Shown here: positions 6,231 through 14,474 of the stretch, piece after piece
Position numbering within the stretch: the first letter of the stretch is position 1
How the letters are laid out: every line of letters begins with the position of its first letter
Assembly (NCBI GenBank): GCA_017958705.1
Contig: JAGDCE010000153.1
Location: 1 to 17,784 of the forward strand
Direction of reading: 5' to 3'
Origin: Clostridia bacterium
GTDB lineage: Bacteria > Bacillota > Clostridia > Oscillospirales > CAG-272
Length of the DNA stretch: 17,784 nt
Made by a program: the position numbers and the translations under genes
The notes under the pieces: model-generated
Database searches by the model: none
Told to the model about the DNA's origin: nothing
The model's input: only the letters and a program-made list of their open reading frames with translations

Positions 6231-7465
6231 GACTTCTTTATCATCTCCAGTATCTGTTCGTCGGCCGGGCAGAACTCGTATTCCGGTATCTGTTCTTTCG
6301 TGATCCATTTTATTTCGCTGTGCTCGAGCAGCTGCGGCACTCCTTCCGCGATCGCGGCGTTGAACACGGTGAGATCGACCGTCAGGTCGGGATACTCGTG
6401 CGTCAGCCGCGCGAAAACGGATCCGACGGCGACGGTGACGCCGAGCTCTTCACGGCATTCGCGGATAAGAGTCTGATCGAGCGTTTCGCCTGGCTCGCGC
6501 TTGCCGCCTACGAATTCCCATAAAAGCCCCCGCGTCTTTTCCGGCGGACGGCGGCAGATCAGGAATCTTTCACCGTCACGGATCAGCGCGGCGGCGACCT
6601 GGACGGTCCTGCGATCTTTGTTTTCATCTGCCGTATCTTTGTAATTTTCGAGGAACGAATGGAGCTGACCGCCGGTCTTATACGACGGAAAAGTGTCGAC
6701 GCAGACGTTGTGTATCGCGCTGAAAATGCATTTTTCAATGTTCGGATTCGTCTTTTTCAGCTCTTTTATCAGATTCTTTATCTCTTTTCGTTTCGAGGCG
6801 TTCTCGTGATCCGCGGCGAATTCCGTGAATTTGCACGCGCAGCGGATGAAATCGAGCCCGTTGTATCTCGCCCAGGCGATCACGTCGTCCTCGTTGACGC
6901 AGTACAGCGGACGTATGAGCTCCATCCCCTTGAAATTCTGACTGTGAAGCTTGGGCATCATCGCCTGGATCTGCGAGCCGTAGAACATCGCCATGACGGT
7001 CGTTTCAATCACGTCGCTGAAGTGGTGGCCGAGCGCGATCTTGTTGCAGCCGAGCTTTTTCGCCTCCGCGTAAAGGTGTCCGCGGCGCATCCGCGCACAG
7101 AGGTAGCAGGGCGCACCGTCCGCCGCGTTTGCGATCTCGAATATATCTGACGTGAATATCTTCACCGGCAATCCGAGAGATGCGGCGTTATGCTCGATCT
7201 TCGCCCGGTTTTCCGCGCTGTATCCGGGATCCATAACGAGAAATTCGAGGCCGAACGGCACGTCGCTGAAGCGCTGCAGCATCTGCAGGAGCTTCGCCAT
7301 CAGCATCGAATCCTTGCCGCCGGATATGCAGGCGGCGATCTTGTCGCCCGCCTCGATCAGCTCGTATTTCTTGACCGCCTCGACAAACGGGTTCCAGATC
7401 TCTTTTCTGTATTTTTTTGTTATGCTGCGCTCTACGCGCTGGCAAAAATCGAATTCTCTTTCCAT
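6227..7465 (-). CDS. ttcA: TtcA-family PP-loop tRNA 2-thiocytidine synthetase-like protein fused to a Nudix (MutT-type) hydrolase
   Basis: A 412-residue protein from ATG 7465, preceded by GAGG at 7471-7474. Residues 1-280 are a PP-loop ATPase of the TtcA/TilS family: SGGKDS at 48-53, CYLC with Cys120 and Cys123, GHHFSDVIETT at 146-156, and Cys209/Cys211 in RCACK. The CxxC plus a distal Cys pattern matches the [4Fe-4S] ligands of TtcA, which thiolates C32 of tRNA. After a charged linker at about 275-287, residues 288-412 are a Nudix domain with a complete box, GX5EX7REUXEEXGU, at 321-343 and the WEF-x-GGK motif of MutT-type (deoxy)nucleotide pyrophosphohydrolases. One open frame spans both, with no sign of a frameshift. 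It lies downstream of tcdA, whose stop overlaps this ribosome-site region. The tRNA target and nucleotide substrate are inferred from family. Confidence 0.82.
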   Translation of the reverse strand: MEREFDFCQRVERSITKKYRKEIWNPFVEAVKKYELIEAGDKIAACISGGKDSMLMAKLLQMLQRFSDVPFGLEFLVMDPGYSAENRAKIEHNAASLGLPVKIFTSDIFEIANAADGAPCYLCARMRRGHLYAEAKKLGCNKIALGHHFSDVIETTVMAMFYGSQIQAMMPKLHSQNFKGMELIRPLYCVNEDDVIAWARYNGLDFIRCACKFTEFAADHENASKRKEIKNLIKELKKTNPNIEKCIFSAIHNVCVDTFPSYKTGGQLHSFLENYKDTADENKDRRTVQVAAALIRDGERFLICRRPPEKTRGLLWEFVGGKREPGETLDQTLIRECREELGVTVAVGSVFARLTHEYPDLTVDLTVFNAAIAEGVPQLLEHSEIKWITKEQIPEYEFCPADEQILEMIKKS

Positions 7466-7470
7466 ATGCG

Positions 7471-7474
7471 CCTC
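7471..7474 (-). promoter_or_regulatory. Ribosome binding site of the PP-loop/Nudix gene
   Basis: GAGG on the coding strand, 5 bp before ATG 7465 and overlapping the TGA of tcdA (7473-7475). It favours the ATG over a GTG at 7486, which lies inside tcdA and has no ribosome site. Confidence 0.7.
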
Positions 7475-8186
7475 AAAAACTCTCACGTACGCCGGTTATG
7501 TCCTTTATCACCTCGCCGGCGATGATCAGCCCGGCGACCGGCGGGACGAAGGCGACGCTTCCCGGAGCGTGTCTGCCTTTGCCGTCGTCTACGGCGGCTT
7601 TGATCGGTTTTTCCTTTGAATAAACAACTTTCAGTTTTTTCACGCCGCGCTTTTTCAGTTCGACTCGCATGACCCGTGCCAGCGGGCAGACGGACGTCTC
7701 GTAGATATCGGCGACGCGAAACGCCGTCGGATCGAGCTTGTTTCCCGCGCCCATGCTGGATATCACGGGCACGCCCGCCGCTTCGGCGCACGTTATGAGC
7801 CCGATCTTGCCGGTCACGGTGTCGATCGCGTCGACGACGTAGTCGTACTGCGAAAAATCGAATTCCGATGCGGTCTCCGGCGTAAAAAACGTCCGGTGCA
7901 CGGTGACGGCGCAGTCGGGGTTTATCGCCTTGACGCGCTGCCGCGCGACGTCGACCTTGTATTGACCGACGGTATTGCTGTCGGCTATGATCTGACGGTT
8001 TATGTTCGACAGCGATATGACGTCGCTGTCCGTTATGTCGATAGCGCCGACGCCGGATCTGGCGAGCGCCTCTATGACGTATCCTCCGACGCCTCCCGCG
8101 CCGAACACCGCCACGCGGCTGCGCGCGAGCTTCGCGAGCCCCTCTTCGCCGAGCAGCAGCCCGGTGCGTTCGAATCTCAGGTCCAT
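7473..8186 (-). CDS. tcdA: tRNA threonylcarbamoyladenosine dehydratase (ThiF/E1-like), TcdA
   Basis: A 237-residue protein of the ubiquitin-activating-like ThiF superfamily. It shows a nucleotide-binding GAGGVGG (29-35), the NINRQ motif (61-65), DAID (119-122) and the TcdA-typical segment YETSVCPLARVMR with Cys167. The opening RFERTGLLLG matches the TcdA/CsdL start. TcdA uses ATP to cyclise t6A37 of NNU-decoding tRNAs to ct6A, which sharpens ANN codon reading. ATG 8186 follows a GGGGG ribosome site. It is the first gene of an operon with a TtcA-like enzyme, so both products act on the tRNA anticodon loop (positions 37 and 32). Length and motifs are intact. Confidence 0.93.
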   Translation of the reverse strand: MDLRFERTGLLLGEEGLAKLARSRVAVFGAGGVGGYVIEALARSGVGAIDITDSDVISLSNINRQIIADSNTVGQYKVDVARQRVKAINPDCAVTVHRTFFTPETASEFDFSQYDYVVDAIDTVTGKIGLITCAEAAGVPVISSMGAGNKLDPTAFRVADIYETSVCPLARVMRVELKKRGVKKLKVVYSKEKPIKAAVDDGKGRHAPGSVAFVPPVAGLIIAGEVIKDITGVRESF

Positions 8187-8226
8187 GTTTTCCCCCGTAA
8201 ATGCTTGAATCTTTTATCCAGCGTCA

Positions 8227-8255
8227 ATTATACAACGCCGAAGAAGCGATATCAA
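8227..8255 (-). promoter_or_regulatory. Sigma-A promoter of the tcdA operon
   Basis: On the minus strand TTGATA (8250-8255), 17-bp spacer and a perfect TATAAT (8227-8232). The leader would be about 34 nt. The stretch from 8256 to 8370 holds no other feature I can support. Confidence 0.85.
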
Positions 8256-8370
8256 CGGCGTTTTGTTAAAAATGCGTGATAAATGCGGATGCGGCGTAAA
8301 ATACAAGCCATTTACGGCATCTCTGGCGACTGCCTGCAGCTGTCTGCACGTAACCGCTTCACAAACAAAC

Positions 8371-8395
8371 GGACCGCCGCGTGACGCGGCGGTCC
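8371..8395 (-). terminator. Terminator of the GH38 mannosidase transcript
   Basis: An 11-bp GC-rich stem (8371-8381 with 8385-8395) and a 3-nt loop, 17 bp after the GH38 stop. The following minus-strand bases GTTTGTTTGTG form a broken T-tract, so this is somewhat weaker than the other terminators here. Confidence 0.75.
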
Positions 8396-8411
8396 TTTGA
8401 TGTATCGGATA

Positions 8412-11192
8412 TCAGTGGATCACAACCGTTACGACCGAATACGCCGGCACGGTGACGGTCACGCCGCAGCCGTGAATCGGCAGAGATTCGAGCTTTTTCT
8501 CGTCGCTGCGGCACAGATACGCTTCGCGGACCGGACGGTTCAGGCTTACCGTCGCTTTCACGTTTCTGCCGTTCTGCTCACAGAGCCTTACGGCGGTGCC
8601 CGCGGCGTCCTCGGACGGCTTAACCGCCGTGACTCTGACGTCGCCTTCAACTCTCAGCGCCGATCCGCAGAGCGGCAGAGCGCCGCCGTGCTTCGTCGCG
8701 GAAGTGAACGCTATCGGACGGTTGAACGAAAGCGATATATCGCCCGCGCTTTCCGGCGTGCATACCGCGACGCCGATGCGGATATCGTGTATGCCGCGCT
8801 CGGGATACGGATCGGGATCGTATGCGCTCCTTATCAGCGTTACCGACATCTCTTTTCCGTCGAATTTATAGGAATATTTCGTGTCCGTCATCAGCGCGAG
8901 CGAATCCTTTTCGCCGTCGGCGCAGATGTACGACAGCGCGGCAACGGCGTGAGCCGCGGCGTCGGAGCGGAGCGTGCCGTACGGTATGTCGCGCACGAAG
9001 CCGCCCTTTACCGGGTATCCGACCGGCACGGCAAACGCGATCTGCGGAATCTTCTTCCCGCGTTCCGCCGCCTCGCTGTAATCTATCCTCGTCTCGAACT
9101 CAAGTACCGGCGAGCCCTTTTTCAGCTTGATCGAACAGCTCAGGTTCGACGTGCCGAACGCGAGCTCGTAATTTATCAGGCTGTATATGCCGTTTGCACC
9201 GAGCCCCGTGTATCTCACGCCGTTCTGCGCGTTGAGATCGGTCGCTTTCATGTACGGTCCCTCGCGCCAGCTCGTCATGCCGTAGACCGGGTTTTCCTCG
9301 ATGTATTTGAAATAACACGACGGTTCATCGATCAGCTGTTCTCCCGTGCGTTTGTCCGCAAGCGAGATCAGCCGGCAGCTGCTCTTCTCGAACAGCGCGC
9401 GGATCAGGTCGTTTTCAAGCACTATCGGCTCGTCGTTTATATGCGTGTCGACGTATTCGTATACGTGCGGGCGCACGTCCGTGCGGCCTTCGGCCTCGCG
9501 CTTCGACAGAACGTAAGTCGTGTATCCGAACGGCTCGAGCTTTGCGCGCAGCATCAGCGTTGCGTAGCGGTGTCCCCAGAAGCCGTTCCCCTCGTTCACC
9601 ACGCAGAACGGAACCTCGGAGCCGTCCGGCGCGGTCAGAGCCGTGTCGGCAAAGCCGTAGGAGTAATCCCAGATCACGACCTCGGTGTATTCGTCGCGCG
9701 TAAGCGCGGTGGGGTTGAACAGCTGTATCGCGCGCACCGGGCCGTTGCCGCGTTCGGACGCCGTGAAGCGGTAATGCGTATTCTGCGACTGCAGAAATCC
9801 GTCGCCGCCGCCCTCGGACGTCGTCTCGCCGGGATCGGTGAACGGGATGGACGACGTGTCCGTCGCCTCGGATATGCGTTTCATGCTCAGCGTTGCGAAC
9901 GTGTTGATATCCGCCATCGCCTCCTGGAACCTTCCCATCGCGAACTCGCGCGTCTCCACCGTTCCGGAGCCGGGGAGTATGTCGTGGAAGTGGTTGAACA
10001 GCACGCGCCTCCACGCTCCGTCGAGCCTGTCGGGCTGGACCGGCGCGTCGGCGAGCAGATGAGCGCAGGCGGCGAGGGCTTCGGCGTCGTTCAGCCTCGC
10101 CTCCGCTATGCGGTTCGCCATCTTTATGCGGCTCTGCGTCGTGTAGCAGCCGGTGAACAGATAATTGCGCTCCGTGTCGAATACGGGGAAGTCGACGCCC
10201 GCCCCGTCGAGCAGGGTGAAGAACTCGCGGAACGTGCCGAAGCGTATCGTCGGCGTAAGCGGCCACTTAGCGTACTCTATTATGTGTTCGATATCGCGCC
10301 TCGACGGCCCGCCGCCGTGGTCTCCGACGCCGAACACACACAGATACGTGTCGACTCCGGTGTCGGCGCAGAACTGCGGGACGAGCGCGAATTTGTGCGG
10401 CGTTATCTCGCCGTTGTACCACTCGTATTCGCGGTAGCAGAGGACGCTTTTTCCGGACGGCGAGACGTAGCGGTATACGCACGGCCCGACGTGTCCGCGG
10501 CAGTGATACATGTATTTTATCCCGGCGTCCGCGAGGATCTCCGGGACGTTGCCGTTATGGCCGAACGTGTCCGGCACAAAGTCGATGTCGAGCGAATCGG
10601 GGTCGATCTTCAACAGTCTGTTCAGGTATTTGCGCGACTGCAGGATCTGCCTCGTCAGCGATTCGCCGTCGGGCATGTTCTTGTCCGGCTCGACCCATTC
10701 GGCGGCCGTGACCTCCCATCTGCCCTCTCTGATCCGTTCTTTTATCTCCGGTATGAGCTCGGGGCAGAAGCGGTCGATTATCTCGTAGGTCGACGCCTGC
10801 GACTGTCCGAAAGTCATATCGGGATAATCGCGCATGAGATCGAGTACAGTGCGGAACGTGTCGACCGTCACCGCCGCCGTCTCGTTGTATCCCCACATCC
10901 AGTTCATGTCGATGTGCGCGTGGCTGATGAACAGCTCCGTGTATTTTTTCGCCGCGGGGGACAGGTCGGAGAGCGACTCCTCGACCCGCCTGCATTCCGG
11001 CACGGTCAGCGTGCCGTATTTCTCCGCGGAAGACAGCAGCTCGTCCGCGGCGCCCTCGATGCGGGCGTCGTAGATCCCGTTTTCGTTCTTCGAGACGCCG
11101 TCGAGATATATAAGCTCGGAAACTATGCGGTCGGCGTAAGCGCAGCTGCTCCTGTATTTTTCGAGCGTGCGCAGTTTTTGAAGATATGTCAT
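8412..11192 (-). CDS. Alpha-mannosidase, glycoside hydrolase family 38
   Basis: A 926-residue protein from ATG 11192, chosen because GGGAGGA (11198-11204) lies directly upstream; the longer frame to 11282 overlaps the preceding gene. It has the GH38 layout: N-terminal zinc domain with HAHIDMNW (91-98), the nucleophile Asp208 in VPDTFGHN, the bacterial GDHGGGP motif, a further zinc ligand in FNHFHDILPGSG, then a long beta-sandwich C-terminus. GH38 enzymes are Zn-dependent retaining hydrolases that release alpha-mannose from oligosaccharides or glycans. There is no signal peptide, so it acts inside the cell on imported sugars. It follows the fourth solute-binding gene after 46 bp, with a weak intercistronic hairpin and no promoter of its own, which couples uptake and hydrolysis. 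Whether it prefers alpha-1,2, -1,3 or -1,6 linkages cannot be read. Confidence 0.93.
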   Translation of the reverse strand: MTYLQKLRTLEKYRSSCAYADRIVSELIYLDGVSKNENGIYDARIEGAADELLSSAEKYGTLTVPECRRVEESLSDLSPAAKKYTELFISHAHIDMNWMWGYNETAAVTVDTFRTVLDLMRDYPDMTFGQSQASTYEIIDRFCPELIPEIKERIREGRWEVTAAEWVEPDKNMPDGESLTRQILQSRKYLNRLLKIDPDSLDIDFVPDTFGHNGNVPEILADAGIKYMYHCRGHVGPCVYRYVSPSGKSVLCYREYEWYNGEITPHKFALVPQFCADTGVDTYLCVFGVGDHGGGPSRRDIEHIIEYAKWPLTPTIRFGTFREFFTLLDGAGVDFPVFDTERNYLFTGCYTTQSRIKMANRIAEARLNDAEALAACAHLLADAPVQPDRLDGAWRRVLFNHFHDILPGSGTVETREFAMGRFQEAMADINTFATLSMKRISEATDTSSIPFTDPGETTSEGGGDGFLQSQNTHYRFTASERGNGPVRAIQLFNPTALTRDEYTEVVIWDYSYGFADTALTAPDGSEVPFCVVNEGNGFWGHRYATLMLRAKLEPFGYTTYVLSKREAEGRTDVRPHVYEYVDTHINDEPIVLENDLIRALFEKSSCRLISLADKRTGEQLIDEPSCYFKYIEENPVYGMTSWREGPYMKATDLNAQNGVRYTGLGANGIYSLINYELAFGTSNLSCSIKLKKGSPVLEFETRIDYSEAAERGKKIPQIAFAVPVGYPVKGGFVRDIPYGTLRSDAAAHAVAALSYICADGEKDSLALMTDTKYSYKFDGKEMSVTLIRSAYDPDPYPERGIHDIRIGVAVCTPESAGDISLSFNRPIAFTSATKHGGALPLCGSALRVEGDVRVTAVKPSEDAAGTAVRLCEQNGRNVKATVSLNRPVREAYLCRSDEKKLESLPIHGCGVTVTVPAYSVVTVVIH

Positions 11193-11197
11193 TCTGA

Positions 11198-11204
11198 TCC
11201 TCCC
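11198..11204 (-). promoter_or_regulatory. Ribosome binding site of the GH38 gene
   Basis: GGGAGGA on the coding strand, 5 bp before ATG 11192. It fixes the start 30 codons inside the longer open frame and lies a few bases after an intercistronic hairpin. Confidence 0.8.
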
Positions 11205-11209
11205 GAAAA

Positions 11210-11230
11210 GTGCCGGCGCACGGCCGGCAC
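11210..11230 (-). terminator. Weak intercistronic hairpin between solute-binding gene 4 and the GH38 gene
   Basis: Stem GTGCCGGC/GCCGGCAC (8 bp) with a 5-nt loop, followed on the minus strand by only four T and then by the GH38 ribosome site. It is probably a partial terminator or an RNA-stabilising hairpin that lowers expression of the hydrolase relative to the binding protein. Confidence 0.6.
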
Positions 11231-11238
11231 ATATTTTT

Positions 11239-12708
11239 TTATGACTGTAAACTCTTGTCGAACGCCTTGACGATGCTTTCAATGCGTTTTTTTGCGTTCT
11301 TCGCGTACTTTTTGAACGTCGAAGAGATATCCGTCGACTTTGCGGTCAGAAGATCGCGGACGTAGGAGCCGACGCCGTCGTGCATATTGACGTACGCCAT
11401 GTCGAACACGCGGTTTCTGACGACGTAGTCGATCATGTCGGCTGACTCGGCGTCGCGCGTGATCTTGCGTTTCAGATATTTTTCCTTGAGCACGGGCGTC
11501 ACGGTGCGGTAGGCTTCGCTTGCCAACGCCTCGGTGATTATGGAGACGAATTCACGCTGAGATTCCGAAGACACGGTCGCGGGGACGCAGATCATGTTTG
11601 AAGCGCCGTTCACGAACGATTTGTAATCGGTCTGCGCTTCGCTGAACTTCGGTACCGGCAGGATTCCGAACTCGTTGTCCATCTCACGCAGCTCGTCGGC
11701 TGTGGACAGTTTTGCGTCAAGGAACAGCGCGCGCCCGTCGGCAAACGTCTTGGCGACGCGCGGGAAGTTGGTCGTTGTCACGTCGGTCTCGTAATAGGCG
11801 TTGTTCGTGATTATGACGTCGTATATCTTCTTGTATATCTCGGTGTCGCGCTCGAGCTGAGGATCGTAGAACGGAACGTCGTCCTGATCCTTCGATACGA
11901 GCATGCCGCCGGCGGCGTAATAGAAGCTGTAAGGCACGTCGAGATACCACGACGACAGGCCGTATATGTCGCGCGTGCTGTCGGGGGTGACTTTTCCGTC
12001 GCCGTCCTCGTCGTGCGTGATGTCCTTCGTCATCTCATAAAGCTTGTCGAGCGTCCATTTGCCCTGTCTGACGAGCTCATACGGATATTCCATGTCGAGT
12101 TTGTCGAACATGGCCTTGTTGAAGTACATGCAGGAGGTGATCGAAAAGCTCGCCGGGCTTATGTCGCCGTTGACCATCATCAGGTTGTTGCGGATCGAGA
12201 AGCCGTTCCAGATGTCCTTGTCCCACCAGGGCTGATTGAGGTTGACGAACGGCAGCTTTTCAAAAGGCAGAACGAGGTTTGACTGCGCGAGCGAAGAGCC
12301 CGCCACCATCTGTACGAAGCAGAGGTCGAAATCGTCGGAACCGGCTTTGACGCTGCGGCTTACAGCCGCGATGATAGCGGTGTATTCGTCCGTCGTCACC
12401 TCTATTTCAATGCCGAATCTGTCGCAGACGGCTTTGTTGCGCTGAAAAACGGCGTCGTGAAGAGGCTCGGACGTCTCGTGATCCTCGGTGTAGATGTCAA
12501 GATCCATGCCGTTCGGGATCACGACTCTGAAGGTCTGTCCCTTGAACGACACTTCCGGCAGATCGTCCTTTATCTGAGTCTCCTCTTCGACCGTCGTCGC
12601 GTCGCCGGTCGTATTATCCGGAGTCCCGGGCTCTTTCGCACATCCCGCGAACACGGCGGCGGACAGTATGAACATAGCCGCGAACAGCGCGCAAAGAATT
12701 TTTTTCAT
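11239..12708 (-). CDS. Extracellular solute-binding lipoprotein, paralog 4 (adjacent to GH38)
   Basis: A 489-residue lipoprotein with signal peptide MKKILCALFAAMFILSAAVFAGC; Cys23 is the anchor, followed by a T/E/D-rich linker. Mature features shared by all four paralogs are TEDHE (about 74-78), SVKAGSD (119-125), NLVLPFEKLP, PWWDKDIWNGFSIRNN (160-175), VNGDISP and YYAAGGMLVSKD. HDEDGDGKVTPD (232-243) has the DxDxDG form of a calcium-binding loop, common in such binding proteins. It resembles ABC sugar-binding proteins (SBP_bac_1 class) that deliver sugars or oligosaccharides to a permease, but none is encoded here. It has its own promoter and, unlike its three paralogs, no strong terminator, so transcription probably continues into the alpha-mannosidase gene. 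The ligand may be a mannoside; that is inference from the neighbour. Confidence 0.85.
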   Translation of the reverse strand: MKKILCALFAAMFILSAAVFAGCAKEPGTPDNTTGDATTVEEETQIKDDLPEVSFKGQTFRVVIPNGMDLDIYTEDHETSEPLHDAVFQRNKAVCDRFGIEIEVTTDEYTAIIAAVSRSVKAGSDDFDLCFVQMVAGSSLAQSNLVLPFEKLPFVNLNQPWWDKDIWNGFSIRNNLMMVNGDISPASFSITSCMYFNKAMFDKLDMEYPYELVRQGKWTLDKLYEMTKDITHDEDGDGKVTPDSTRDIYGLSSWYLDVPYSFYYAAGGMLVSKDQDDVPFYDPQLERDTEIYKKIYDVIITNNAYYETDVTTTNFPRVAKTFADGRALFLDAKLSTADELREMDNEFGILPVPKFSEAQTDYKSFVNGASNMICVPATVSSESQREFVSIITEALASEAYRTVTPVLKEKYLKRKITRDAESADMIDYVVRNRVFDMAYVNMHDGVGSYVRDLLTAKSTDISSTFKKYAKNAKKRIESIVKAFDKSLQS

Positions 12709-12740
12709 ATAAGTCCCTTCCCTTAATGCTTACTGTGCCT

Positions 12741-12769
12741 ATCATACCATAATTTTTCGGGAATTTCAA
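12741..12769 (-). promoter_or_regulatory. Promoter of solute-binding paralog 4
   Basis: TTGAAA (12764-12769), 17-bp spacer, TATGAT (12741-12746) on the minus strand. The leader is about 26 nt, which leaves no room for a riboswitch. Confidence 0.75.
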
Positions 12770-12816
12770 TCGTTTTTACTGATTTTCTGACCAGCAGAGT
12801 CGATCTTTTTGAAAAA

Positions 12817-12846
12817 AACGGACCGGAAGCGGTCTTCCGGTCCGTT
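12817..12846 (-). terminator. Terminator of solute-binding paralog 3
   Basis: A 12-bp stem (12818-12829 with 12834-12845), 4-nt loop and an A-run at 12812-12818 that gives a T-tract on the minus strand. It sits 14 bp after the stop codon and upstream of the next gene's promoter. Confidence 0.9.
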
Positions 12847-12859
12847 ATGAGGTTTGCTG

Positions 12860-14323
12860 TCAGCTGTCAAGGCTCTTGTCGAACGCCTTGACTATGTTTT
12901 CGATTTTCTTCGCCGCGGATTTCTGATATTTCTTTAAAGACGACGCGATGTCGGTAGCGCCGGCTTTGAGCAGGTCGCGCACGTAGGATCCCACGCCGTC
13001 GAACATATTGACGTACGCCATGTCGAACACACGGTTTCTGACGACGTAGTCGATCATATCGGCGGACTCGGCGTCACGCGTGATCTTGCGCTTCAGGTAG
13101 TTTTCCTTGAGCACGGGCGTCACGGTGCGGTACGCCTCGCTCGCGAGAGCTTCGACTATTATGGAGACGAATTCACGCTGTGAATCGGACGTGACCGTCG
13201 CGGGCACGCATACCATGCTCGACGCACCGTTGACGAACGATCTGTAATCGGTCTGCGCGGAGTCGTATTTCGGGACCGGCAGGATGCCGAATTCGTTGTC
13301 CATCTCACGCAGATCCTCCGCGGTCGCCAGCTTGGCGTCAAGGAACAGCGCGCGTCCGTCAGCGAACATCTTGGAGACGTTCGGGAAATCGGCGACATCA
13401 GTCTCGTAATAAGCGTTGTTTGTGATTATGACGTCGTAGATCTTCTTGTATATGCCGGTGTCGCGCTCAAGCTGCGGATCGTAGAACGGAACGTCATCCT
13501 GATCCTTGGATACGAGCATGCCGCCCGCGGCGTAATAGAAGCTGTACGGCACGTCGAGAGACCACGAGGACAGACCGTATACGTCTTTCGTGCTGTCTTT
13601 GGTGACCTTGCCGTCGCCGTCCTCGTCGTGCGTGATGTCCTTCGTCATCTCGAACATCTTGTCGAGCGTCCAGTTGCCGCTACGGACGAGCTCGTACGGA
13701 TATTCCATGTCGAGGCGGTCGAACATCGTCTTGTTGAAATACAGGCACGAGGTTATGGAGAAGCTCCTCGGGCTTATGTCGCCGTTGACCATCATCAGGT
13801 TGTTGCGGATCGAGAAGCCGTTTTTGATGGAGGCGTCCCACCACGGCTTTTCAAGATCGACGTACGGAAGCTTTTCGAACGGGAGCACGAGGTTAGACTG
13901 TGCGAGCGAAGCGCCGCTCACCATATGAACGAAGCACAGATCGTATTCGTCCGAGCCCGCCTTCACGCTTCTCGTGATCGCGGCGTTGACGTTCGCGTAC
14001 TCGTCGTGCGTCACTTCGAATTCAATACCGAACCTTTCGCTGACGAGACCGTTCCTGCGGAAGACCGCGTCGTGGAGCGGGTCGCCGGTCTCATGGTCCT
14101 CGGTATAAACGTCGGTATGGCTTCCTTCCTGAAGTATGACCCTGAAAGTCTTGCCCTTGAACGATCTCTCGGGCAGATCGTCTTTGATCTCGGTCTCCTC
14201 GGGGACCGTGGTCACGTCTTCCGTAATTTCGCCCGTCGTCGCCGGATCTTTCGCACAGCCGGCCATGAGCGCCGCGGAGAAGACGAACAGTACGGCGATA
14301 ATGATACAGAGAATCTTTTTCAT
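12860..14323 (-). CDS. Extracellular solute-binding lipoprotein, paralog 3
   Basis: A 487-residue lipoprotein, near-identical in design to paralogs 2 and 4. Signal peptide with lipidated Cys23 (LMAGC), acidic linker, TEDHETGDPLHD, SVKAGSDEYDLCFVHM, NLVLPFEKLP, SIRNNLMMVNGDISPRSF, calcium-type loop HDEDGDGKVTKD, YYAAGGMLVSKD and a conserved C-terminus RDAESADMIDYVVRNRVFD. It differs from paralogs 2 and 4 at PWWDASIKNG, where those have PWWDKDIWNG, and in the LQEGSHTDVYTEDH loop. Those differences cluster in loops likely to line the ligand cleft, which suggests ligand divergence after duplication. It stands alone between its promoter and its terminator. The binding ligand is unknown. Confidence 0.85.
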   Translation of the reverse strand: MKKILCIIIAVLFVFSAALMAGCAKDPATTGEITEDVTTVPEETEIKDDLPERSFKGKTFRVILQEGSHTDVYTEDHETGDPLHDAVFRRNGLVSERFGIEFEVTHDEYANVNAAITRSVKAGSDEYDLCFVHMVSGASLAQSNLVLPFEKLPYVDLEKPWWDASIKNGFSIRNNLMMVNGDISPRSFSITSCLYFNKTMFDRLDMEYPYELVRSGNWTLDKMFEMTKDITHDEDGDGKVTKDSTKDVYGLSSWSLDVPYSFYYAAGGMLVSKDQDDVPFYDPQLERDTGIYKKIYDVIITNNAYYETDVADFPNVSKMFADGRALFLDAKLATAEDLREMDNEFGILPVPKYDSAQTDYRSFVNGASSMVCVPATVTSDSQREFVSIIVEALASEAYRTVTPVLKENYLKRKITRDAESADMIDYVVRNRVFDMAYVNMFDGVGSYVRDLLKAGATDIASSLKKYQKSAAKKIENIVKAFDKSLDS

Positions 14324-14355
14324 TTTTTATCCTTTCCTAAACTTTTTTCTATCTA

Positions 14356-14384
14356 ATAATATCACATCGGAATGACGATTTCAA
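14356..14384 (-). promoter_or_regulatory. Promoter of solute-binding paralog 3
   Basis: TTGAAA (14379-14384), 17-bp spacer, TATTAT (14356-14361) on the minus strand. GCAAAAGGGG lies directly before the -35, matching the sequence upstream of paralog 2. Confidence 0.8.
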
Positions 14385-14434
14385 CCCCTTTTGCGAAATT
14401 TTTCCCGGACCGGCGCCGATTTCGGATAAAAAAA

Positions 14435-14454
14435 GGCGGGACTTCCGTCCCGCC
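14435..14454 (-). terminator. Terminator of solute-binding paralog 2
   Basis: GGCGGGAC-TTCC-GTCCCGCC stem-loop, followed on the minus strand by seven T (14428-14434), 20 bp after the stop codon. Confidence 0.92.
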
Positions 14455-14474
14455 GGATGCGTGGCCGCGCCGAT

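Noticed and set aside
8256..8370. Possible small gene or hairpin between the tcdA promoter and the GH38 terminator
   Set aside because: No open frame with a ribosome site and no strong stem was found.
8397..11270. A 957-codon open frame on the plus strand opposite the GH38 gene
   Set aside because: Its sequence is Arg/Val/His-rich with no domain, and it mirrors the GH38 gene, which has all catalytic motifs. GC-rich codon bias on the opposite strand opens this frame.
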